Shown: piece after piece, positions 57,746 to 64,000 of the stretch
Layout of the letters: every line of letters begins with the position of its first letter
Position numbering within the stretch: the stretch's first letter is position 1
NCBI RefSeq assembly: GCF_038148855.1
Contig: NZ_JBBVGR010000006.1
Coordinates: 273,451-337,450, forward strand
Length of the DNA: 64,000 bases
Reading direction: 5' to 3'
DNA from: Phycobacter sedimenti
GTDB lineage: Bacteria > Pseudomonadota > Alphaproteobacteria > Rhodobacterales > Rhodobacteraceae
The notes under the pieces: generated by a model
Database searches by the model: none
The model's input: the letters and a program-made list of their open reading frames with translations, nothing else
What the model was told of the DNA's origin: nothing
Made by a program: the position numbers and the translations under genes

Positions 57746-59158
57746 TCAGTCGCTTGGCACTGTCTGGGCCTGTGCGCCTGTGCCATCGGCCACGGTGAGC
57801 GGCTCATTGAGGACGCGCACCTCTCGCTGCGGGAAGGGAATCGATATGCCCTCGGCCTTGAACGCGTCCCAGAGGGCAAGATATACATTACCGCGGATAT
57901 TCGTGAGGCCTGCGGTCGGATCTCCAATCCAGAAGCGCAGCACATAGTCGACGCTGCTGTCGCCAAAGCCCACGATATGGCAGACCGGCGCCTTGCCGGG
58001 GGTCGAAAGCACCCGGTTCACCGAGCGCGCAGCCTCAATGGCGACCTGGCGTACCTTGTGGGGATCATCCCCATAGGCGGTGCCAAAATTGATATCGAGC
58101 CGCACGTAGCGGTCGGAATGGGACCAGTTCACCACCTGCGAGGTGATCAGATCCTCGTTCGGAATCAGGTACTCGCGCCCATCTCGCGTCACCACCGAGA
58201 CATAGCGCGCGCCCAGCGCATTGATCCAGCCAAAGGTCTCTCCGAGGGAAATCACGTCCCCCGGCTTGATCGAGCGATCCATCAGGATGATGATCCCCGA
58301 CACGAGGTTCGACACCACCTTTTGCAGGCCAAACCCGATGCCAACACCCACCGCACCAGAGAGGACCGCAAGGCCCGTCAGGTCGAACCCGATGGCGCGA
58401 ATGCTGACAATGATCGCAAGACCATAAAGGGCAAGCTGAATCCCCTTGCCAATCAACACCTGCATCGAGGGAGAAATGTCGCTGTTGCTTTTCAGCCCCT
58501 TGGTTGCCGCATTGGAACCGATCCGCGCCAGCGTCAGCAGCACCGCCCCCAGCATCAGCGCCTTGAGAACCGCCAGCAGCGACAGGTGCATCTGGCCAAA
58601 GGTGATGGCGATACTGTCGAGCGCCGCCGCCACGTCGTCGACCAGATTCAGCGCCACCAGGGTCGCGTAAATCCACAGGCTCCAGGTAAAGATCCGCCGC
58701 AGCGTGTGATTGCGCACCAGCCGCGCCAGGAATCCGATCACCAGCCAGGCCGTTGCAACCGTGGCCGCGATCCCGATCAGGTAGCTGCGCGAGGGCCAGG
58801 TGTTCTCTTGCATCACCCAGTACAGGGTCCAGCTGAAGGTCACGAAATAGATGAGCGTCAGCCGCCGCAACACATGGAGAAGCGCCCTCAATCTCCATTT
58901 GGGCCAGCCCTCCCGCCCGTGGGCCCAGCGGTCCCAGCCGCTGCGGGTCACGAGTTTCATCAGGTAGGCCAGCAGAGCCAGACCGAGGATCAGGAACAGC
59001 TGGTATTGCCGCCAGCCCGGCGTCACGAACAGGGTGACCATCGCTTGCGCCTCACCCAGAAGCCAGCCCAGAACCTGCGACAAGCTGTCCGGCAAGCTTT
59101 CAGGCAAAGCATCACTCAGGGTCTCGGGCGGGGCGGCTTGAACGGTATCTTGCTCCAT
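57746..59158 (-). CDS. MscS family mechanosensitive ion channel
   Basis: A 470-residue membrane protein. Several N-terminal hydrophobic segments (about 52-290) precede the MscS pore helix and beta domain: LSGAVGVGIGFGLQKVVSNLVSG (in parts GAVGVGIGFGLQ and KVVSNLVSG), then DRSIKPGDVISLG and PNEDLITSQVVNWS. It opens under membrane tension to release solutes in osmotic downshock. The extra N-terminal helices place it with the larger YnaI/YbdG-like or MscM types. ATG 59158 is chosen; the frame to 59296 has no support. Confidence 0.9.
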   Translation of the reverse strand: MEQDTVQAAPPETLSDALPESLPDSLSQVLGWLLGEAQAMVTLFVTPGWRQYQLFLILGLALLAYLMKLVTRSGWDRWAHGREGWPKWRLRALLHVLRRLTLIYFVTFSWTLYWVMQENTWPSRSYLIGIAATVATAWLVIGFLARLVRNHTLRRIFTWSLWIYATLVALNLVDDVAAALDSIAITFGQMHLSLLAVLKALMLGAVLLTLARIGSNAATKGLKSNSDISPSMQVLIGKGIQLALYGLAIIVSIRAIGFDLTGLAVLSGAVGVGIGFGLQKVVSNLVSGIIILMDRSIKPGDVISLGETFGWINALGARYVSVVTRDGREYLIPNEDLITSQVVNWSHSDRYVRLDINFGTAYGDDPHKVRQVAIEAARSVNRVLSTPGKAPVCHIVGFGDSSVDYVLRFWIGDPTAGLTNIRGNVYLALWDAFKAEGISIPFPQREVRVLNEPLTVADGTGAQAQTVPSD

Positions 59159-59412
59159 GGCTTCACCATGCCGGTGGCGCAAGGATATATGCAAGAACAA
59201 TGGCGCCGCGCCCCTGCGTGAAACCTTGATTGTCGCGCGGGGCGGATGTATCTGACAGGCATGACCTTCGTATTGGCCCAGAATATCGAACTGCAAGATC
59301 GCGCTCGTCTGCGCGAACGGTTCTATGGCGCCGCCCGCACGGTCCTGGCGCGCCTATAAGGCTGCAGCCCAGCCCAAAGCCAGCTTATCCAATACAGAAC
59401 GGGAGAGGACCC

Positions 59413-60819
59413 ATGTCCCCCAAGACACTCTATGACAAAATCTGGGATGCGCATGTCGCGCATGAAGCAGAGGACGGCACCTGCCTTCTTTATATCGACC
59501 GCCACCTGGTCCACGAAGTGACCAGCCCGCAGGCCTTTGAAGGGCTGCGCATGGCAGGCCGCAAGGTGCATTCGCCGGACAAGACCATCGCCGTGCCGGA
59601 CCACAACGTGCCTACCACCGCGGGCCGCGAAGACCCGGCGCAGATGACCGAGGAAAGCCGCATCCAGGTCGAGGCGCTCGACAAGAACGCCAGGGAATTC
59701 GGCGTGCACTACTACCCGGTCAGCGACATCCGCCAGGGCATCGTTCATATCGTCGGCCCTGAACAGGGCTGGACCCTGCCCGGCATGACCGTGGTCTGCG
59801 GTGACAGCCACACGGCGACCCACGGCGCATTCGGCGCGCTGGCGCATGGCATCGGCACCTCCGAGGTGGAGCACGTGCTGGCCACCCAGACGCTGATCCA
59901 GAAGAAATCGAAGAACATGAAGGTCGAGATCACCGGCAAGCTGAAGCCGGGCGTGACCGCCAAGGACATCACCCTTGCGGTGATCGGTGAGACCGGCACC
60001 GCCGGCGGCACCGGCTATGTGATCGAATACTGCGGCGAGGCGATCCGTGATCTGTCCATGGAAGGGCGCATGACCGTCTGCAACATGGCGATCGAAGGCG
60101 GCGCGCGCGCCGGCCTGATCGCGCCGGATGAAACCACGTTTGAGTATGTCAAAGGCCGCCCACATGCCCCCAAAGGAGCCCAGTGGGAAGCCGCGCTGAA
60201 CTGGTGGAAGACGCTCTACACCGACGAAGGCGCCCATTTCGACAAGGTCGTGACCCTGCGCGGTGAAGACATCCAGCCCGTCGTAACCTGGGGCACCTCG
60301 CCCGAGGACGTTCTGCCGATCACCGGCGTCGTGCCATCCCCAGAGGATTTCGAGGGCGGCAAGGTCGAGGCAGCCCGCCGGGCGCTTGACTATATGGGTC
60401 TGACCCCCGGCCAGAAACTGACCGATATCGAGATCGACACCGTCTTTATCGGCTCCTGCACAAATGGCCGGATCGAGGATCTGCGCGCCGTGGCCGAAGT
60501 GGTCAAGGGCAAGAAGATCAAGGACGGCCTGCGCGCCATGATCGTGCCCGGCTCGGGTCTGGTTCGTGCCCAGGCCGAGGAAGAAGGCCTGGCCGATATC
60601 TTCCGCGAGGCCGGTTTCGAATGGCGCCTTGCGGGCTGTTCCATGTGTCTGGCGATGAACCCCGACCAGCTGTCCGAGGGCGAGCGTTGCGCCGCCACCT
60701 CGAACCGCAACTTCGAGGGGCGTCAGGGCTACAAGGGCCGCACCCACCTGGTCAGCCCGGCCATGGCCGCCGCTGCCGCCATCACCGGTCACCTGACCGA
60801 TGTCCGCGAGCTGATGTAA
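59413..60819 (+). CDS. leuC: 3-isopropylmalate dehydratase, large subunit
   Basis: A 468-residue aconitase-superfamily subunit of normal length. The Fe-S ligand cysteines lie in IGSCTNGRIEDL and GCSMCLAMNPD; VVCGDSHTATHGAFGALAHG is the substrate motif. With LeuD it isomerises 2-isopropylmalate to 3-isopropylmalate in leucine synthesis. ATG 59413 has GGAGAGG close upstream. leuD follows 12 bases later. Confidence 0.97.
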   Translation: MSPKTLYDKIWDAHVAHEAEDGTCLLYIDRHLVHEVTSPQAFEGLRMAGRKVHSPDKTIAVPDHNVPTTAGREDPAQMTEESRIQVEALDKNAREFGVHYYPVSDIRQGIVHIVGPEQGWTLPGMTVVCGDSHTATHGAFGALAHGIGTSEVEHVLATQTLIQKKSKNMKVEITGKLKPGVTAKDITLAVIGETGTAGGTGYVIEYCGEAIRDLSMEGRMTVCNMAIEGGARAGLIAPDETTFEYVKGRPHAPKGAQWEAALNWWKTLYTDEGAHFDKVVTLRGEDIQPVVTWGTSPEDVLPITGVVPSPEDFEGGKVEAARRALDYMGLTPGQKLTDIEIDTVFIGSCTNGRIEDLRAVAEVVKGKKIKDGLRAMIVPGSGLVRAQAEEEGLADIFREAGFEWRLAGCSMCLAMNPDQLSEGERCAATSNRNFEGRQGYKGRTHLVSPAMAAAAAITGHLTDVRELM

Positions 60820-60831
60820 GGAGCCAGCGAT

Positions 60832-61437
60832 ATGGAAAAGTTCGAAAAACTGCACGGTATCGCGGCGCCCATGCCGCTGGTCAATATCGACACCGATATG
60901 ATCATCCCCAAGGTCTTCCTGAAGACAATCAAACGCTCGGGCCTTGGCGTGAACCTCTTTGACGAGATGCGCTATGACCGAAACGGCAACGAGATCCCCG
61001 ATTTCGTGCTGAACAAGCCCCAGTACCGCAACACCGAGATCCTGGTGGCGGGCGACAACTTCGGCTGCGGCTCGTCCCGCGAACACGCCCCCTGGGCGAT
61101 CGCGGATTTCGGCATCAAATGCGTGATCTCGACCTCCTTTGCCGACATCTTCTTCAACAACTGCTTCAAGAACGGCATCCTGCCCATCGTGCTGCCGCAG
61201 GAGCAGGTGGACCTGTTGATGAAGGACGCGGAAAAGGGCGAGAACGCCCGCATGACCGTGGATCTGGAAGCGCAGGAAATCACCACCTCGGATGGCGAAG
61301 TTATCAAGTTCGACGTGGACGCCTTCAAGAAGCACTGCCTGCTGAACGGTCTTGATGACATCGGCCTGACCATGGAAAAGGCGGACGCGATCCAGAGCTT
61401 CGAAAGCAAGATGGCTCAGGAACGCCCCTGGGTATAG
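60832..61437 (+). CDS. leuD: 3-isopropylmalate dehydratase, small subunit
   Basis: A 201-residue swivel-domain subunit. It shows NIDTDMIIPKVFLK, GDNFGCGSSREHAPWA and FADIFFNNCFKNGILP, all family hallmarks. It completes the leucine-pathway isomerase with LeuC. A strong terminator lies 34 bases past its stop, so the following membrane protein and EEP genes have their own promoter even though related genomes keep them near leuB. Confidence 0.97.
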   Translation: MEKFEKLHGIAAPMPLVNIDTDMIIPKVFLKTIKRSGLGVNLFDEMRYDRNGNEIPDFVLNKPQYRNTEILVAGDNFGCGSSREHAPWAIADFGIKCVISTSFADIFFNNCFKNGILPIVLPQEQVDLLMKDAEKGENARMTVDLEAQEITTSDGEVIKFDVDAFKKHCLLNGLDDIGLTMEKADAIQSFESKMAQERPWV

Positions 61438-61470
61438 GCCGGGCCGGATCGGACCCTCGGAAAGTCTCAG

Positions 61471-61498
61471 AAGTCGCCCTCAGGGGCGGCTTTTTTTC
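61471..61498 (+). terminator. Rho-independent terminator after leuD
   Basis: AAGTCGCCC pairs with GGGCGGCTT (one G-T) around a 4-base loop and runs into seven or more T. Confidence 0.9.
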
Positions 61499-61872
61499 TT
61501 GAGCGCAGGACCTGCACGCCAGATCTGTGCCACATTTGAGACATATTCATTCAAAGTTCTTTGAAAATGCTCATACCCCATCTTTTGCATGTCAGGCCGT
61601 TTGCGGCCAAAGCCCCCGCCACCCCAAGATGTTGTGGCACGACCTGCAAAGCGCTGAAATCCATGGCATCTGCTGATGTAATCCGGCACCAGTTGCCCTG
61701 CGATTGCCGGTTTGAGGTCCGGTTTGCAGGCCAAGCCACTTGAGTGCGCCCCCGCAAGCATGCTGAAATGAGGCACAATTGAGGCAGACTCATCGGCACA
61801 GGCCGGTAGAACAAGTTGGAAAAATGGCGCGGCAAAGTACCCGCCGATCCAGGTTGAAGGGAACAGATCGTA
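61499..61872. other. Gene-free spacer between leuD and the membrane protein gene
   Basis: About 370 bases with the promoter of the downstream pair. Open frames on the minus strand here are continuations of shadows of the membrane protein gene. Nothing else was recognised. Confidence 0.5.
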
Positions 61873-62706
61873 GTGTTTGCACGCATCATAGGCGCGGCAA
61901 TCCGCGGCGTATTGGTGGCATTGCTGATTGCGATGCCGTCTTTGCTGCTGCCGGTATCGGCCACGGAATCTCCCGAGATCGTCGTGTTCATGGCGCTTTT
62001 GGGCGCTGCGTTGACCTTTGCAGAATATTTCTCGAGCTTCCCCAGCTTTGTGGAGTTCCGTCAGGCGCCGCCGCTGAACCGCATCCGGTTTGTATCCATT
62101 TTTGCCGCGGTCGGCCTTTTGAGCCTTCTCGCCCGCCATCCTCTCGATCCCACAAGTCTGACAGCGCTGATCCACGAGATTGCCGCGCGTCTTGGGGCGA
62201 TCATGGATTTTGCCTACTCGCCCGTGCGCCTTACAACCCTGATGATGCCAGCCGAGGTGCCCGATGCTCTGGTTCTGGCCGTGCGCTCGGCTGCGGGCCT
62301 CAGCTACCTTCTGGCGGTTCTGGCCATCATCGGTTTTGCGCTGGCAATCCGGGTCGGCAACTGGCCGCTCGGCAATGGAGCCTTCAATGTCTGGGTCAAC
62401 CTGCCGCTGTTTGACCCGACCACCGGCGGCGATGTTGTCCTGCGCCTGCAGCGCGATGGGCGCATCAACATGGTGATCGGGGTGCTGTTGCCCTTTGCCA
62501 TTCCGGCAGTTGTGAAGCTCGGTCAAGGGGTGATCGATCCCGCCCTGCTTGCCGCGCCACAGACCTTGATCTGGACGATCAGCGCCTGGGCTCTGGTGCC
62601 AGCTTCGATGATCATGCGCGGGCTGGCGCTCTTGCGCGTGGCCGAGCTTATTGCCCAACGGCGCCGCGCCGCCTATGCGGATCCCGACTTTCTGCAAACC
62701 GCATGA
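61873..62706 (+). CDS. Conserved membrane protein linked to leu genes
   Basis: A 277-residue inner-membrane protein with about six hydrophobic segments (near 8-28, 37-55, 72-88, 140-160, 195-215 and 225-245). It begins at GTG 61873 (MFARIIGAAIRGVLVALLI). The family is unnamed to me, but the protein lies between leuD and an EEP-family gene in related roseobacters as I recall. A charged loop FSSFPSFVEFRQAPPLNRIRF is the most distinctive part (shown as SSFPSFVEFRQAPPLNRIRF). The stop overlaps the EEP gene start by 4 bases. Function unknown. Confidence 0.8.
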   Translation: MFARIIGAAIRGVLVALLIAMPSLLLPVSATESPEIVVFMALLGAALTFAEYFSSFPSFVEFRQAPPLNRIRFVSIFAAVGLLSLLARHPLDPTSLTALIHEIAARLGAIMDFAYSPVRLTTLMMPAEVPDALVLAVRSAAGLSYLLAVLAIIGFALAIRVGNWPLGNGAFNVWVNLPLFDPTTGGDVVLRLQRDGRINMVIGVLLPFAIPAVVKLGQGVIDPALLAAPQTLIWTISAWALVPASMIMRGLALLRVAELIAQRRRAAYADPDFLQTA

Positions 62707-63794
62707 GGCGCCCGGCCGTATTCCTTGCGGCCTCGCTTTCAGCCTTCCTGTTCGCCTGGCTGCCTGCCCGGTCTGACACGATCCGCATTGCGACCTACAA
62801 CACCGAACTGTCCCGCAAGGGACCGGGACTTATGCTGCGCGACATCGAAAAAGGAAACGACGCACAGGTCGCGGCGGTCATCAGGGTCATCGCGGCGGCG
62901 AATGCAGACGTCATCGCCCTGCAGGGTATCGACTGGGACTACGAGAACCGCGGCCTTCGGGCGCTGGAACGCCGTCTTGCCCTCGCTGGATCTCCCTATC
63001 CCCACATCTTCGCCAGGCAGCCGAACGCAGGATTGCCGTCCGGGCAGGATCTGGACGGCGACAGCCGCCTTGGCGGCCCCGGGGACTCCCAGGGTTACGG
63101 AGATTTCACCGGTAAGGAGGGGATCGCCGTTCTGTCGCGGTTTCCAATTCTCGAGTCAGAAGCCCTGGATCTGTCGCCTCTCTTGTGGCGGGATCTGCCG
63201 GAAGCTCTTCTGCCCCGTCACCCTGACGGAGGCCCGTTTCCCTCGGCCGAGGCGCAGGAGATCCAGCGCCTGTCCTCAACCGCCCATTGGGTCGTGCCGA
63301 TCCGGCTGCCTGGGGAAGCGCAGCTCGATCTGATGACCTTTCAGGCAGGTCCACCCGTTTTCGATGGCCCCGAAGACCGCAATGGCCGCCGCAATCATGA
63401 CGAGATCCGCCTGTGGCAGATCCTGCTGGAGGACAACCTGCCCCCGCCCTATCACCGGCAGAGTACTGGACCATTCGTGATCGTCGGGGGTGCCAATCTG
63501 GACCCTGAAAAGGGGGATGGCCTGCGCGATGCCATTTCGGATCTGCTGAATGATCCAAGGGTCGTTGATCCACGACCCTCAAGCCCTGATGCGGGCACGG
63601 ATACCGTGGACTGGTCGCGCCCCGGGCGCATGCGGGTCGATTACGTGCTGCCCTCTGCAGATCTGCGGATTGCAGATGCGGCGGTTGCTTGGTCGTTTCC
63701 GGATCGGGAAACCGCCCTGCGCGCAAGCCGACACAGGTTGGTCTGGGTGGATATCGAGATGACCGGATCTCGCCGCCCGAATGCACGTGACTGA
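62703..63794 (+). CDS. Exported endonuclease/exonuclease/phosphatase (EEP) family protein, degenerate active site
   Basis: A 363-residue protein with a signal peptide (residues 1-24, ending LPARS). The EEP fold is recognisable from IRIATYNTELSRKGPG, ADVIALQGIDWDYENRG, GPEDRNGRRNHDEIRLWQ, FVIVGGANLDPEKGDG, MRVDYVLPSADLRI and SRHRLVWVDIEM. Several catalytic positions are altered: the metal-binding Glu of LQE is Gly, the Asp of GDxN is Gly/Ala (GGANLD), and SDH reads SRH. It may be inactive or use a changed metal site. Translation is coupled to the membrane protein gene. In related genomes leuB is expected next. Confidence 0.85.
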   Translation: MRRPAVFLAASLSAFLFAWLPARSDTIRIATYNTELSRKGPGLMLRDIEKGNDAQVAAVIRVIAAANADVIALQGIDWDYENRGLRALERRLALAGSPYPHIFARQPNAGLPSGQDLDGDSRLGGPGDSQGYGDFTGKEGIAVLSRFPILESEALDLSPLLWRDLPEALLPRHPDGGPFPSAEAQEIQRLSSTAHWVVPIRLPGEAQLDLMTFQAGPPVFDGPEDRNGRRNHDEIRLWQILLEDNLPPPYHRQSTGPFVIVGGANLDPEKGDGLRDAISDLLNDPRVVDPRPSSPDAGTDTVDWSRPGRMRVDYVLPSADLRIADAAVAWSFPDRETALRASRHRLVWVDIEMTGSRRPNARD

Positions 63795-63849
63795 CAGAAA
63801 AGGCGATCCTCCCGCCCGTCATTGCCTCTTGTCAGAGGCGCTTCCCGTT

Positions 63850-64000
63850 GGGGGGGGGGGGGCGCCCCCCCCCCCGGGGCCCCCCCCCCCCCCCCCCCCG
63901 GGGGGGGGGGGGGGCCCCCCCCCCCCGGGGGGGGGGGGGGGGGGGGGCGGGGGCCCCCCCCCCGGGGGGGGGGGCGGGGGGGGGGGTGGGGGGGGGGCCC
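63850..64000. other. G/C homopolymer artefact at the window end
   Basis: Long uninterrupted runs of G and C with almost no A or T. No natural gene, repeat or structural sequence looks like this; it is most likely low-quality read sequence at a contig end. Confidence 0.9.

Noticed and set aside
59323..61335. 670-codon open frame on the minus strand
   Set aside because: It is the antisense shadow of leuC and leuD, which have complete family motifs on the plus strand.
61480..62697. 405-codon minus-strand open frame
   Set aside because: Antisense of the membrane protein gene, rich in His/Gln/Arg without any motif.

Overview
The window looks like a chromosomal piece of a marine alphaproteobacterium of the Rhodobacteraceae (Roseobacter group). 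The grounds are the high GC of the core genes, the paired pmtA and pssA genes for phosphatidylcholine and phosphatidylserine synthesis, a VPLPA-CTERM protein, the glcDEF glycolate oxidase genes, glnK-amtB, and a leuC-leuD-membrane protein-EEP order known from roseobacters. These are family-level recognitions made by eye; no database search was run. No tRNA, rRNA, CRISPR array or intact insertion sequence was seen.

Layout. 1-302 is the 3' end of polA. 619-11534 (minus strand) is a lower-GC block of four tightly packed genes: a giant exported protein of about 2,580 residues, an ExbB/TolQ/MotA-like channel protein, and two different ExbD/MotB-like proteins. It looks like an undescribed proton-motive-force-driven envelope machine and is the most interesting locus here. 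11966-14738 is a small operon (RidA, glycerophosphodiesterase, FemAB/GNAT-like protein, pterin dehydratase). 14858-17892 is a type I secretion ABC transporter with its adaptor. 18081-19435 holds mlaA-mlaC. 19697-21904 is a class A penicillin-binding protein, 22242-23916 is glnK-amtB, and 24421-28055 holds an aromatic aminotransferase, a sulfurtransferase, smpB and a drug/metabolite exporter. 28189-30066 is an XRE-cupin regulator divergent from a BenE transporter, followed by ilvD.

32096-38080 holds an unknown protein, a sulfotransferase divergent from a GT14-like glycosyltransferase, small membrane proteins, pmtA and pssA. 38395-39009 is a VPLPA-CTERM protein. About 39.5-44.9 kb is an accessory patch bounded by copies of a dispersed repeat. 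It carries a probable three-gene toxin-antitoxin-chaperone module (RelE-like toxin, XRE antitoxin, SecB-like chaperone), then a beta-hydroxyacid dehydrogenase, a DinB protein and a MocR regulator. 44949-51072 holds creatinase, an alpha/beta hydrolase, a succinate-semialdehyde dehydrogenase, a TetR regulator, Hsp20 and a trypsin-like protease. 51164-55421 is the glycolate oxidase operon (glcD, glcE, a CPCC zinc-ribbon-like protein, glcF) behind a perfect GntR-type operator. 55504-59158 holds a DUF599 protein, rlmH, rsfS and an MscS channel. 59413-63794 holds leuC, leuD, a membrane protein and a degenerate EEP-family protein. The last ~155 bases are G and C homopolymers, almost certainly sequencing or assembly artefact at a contig end.

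Noncoding structure. Two intergenic regions (24004-24326 and 32777-33089) carry the same structured element in the same orientation. The paired arms differ between copies but stay complementary, which is the signature of a conserved RNA or DNA fold. The flanking modules are swapped and inverted between the two loci, and further copies of one module lie at 19482-19675.
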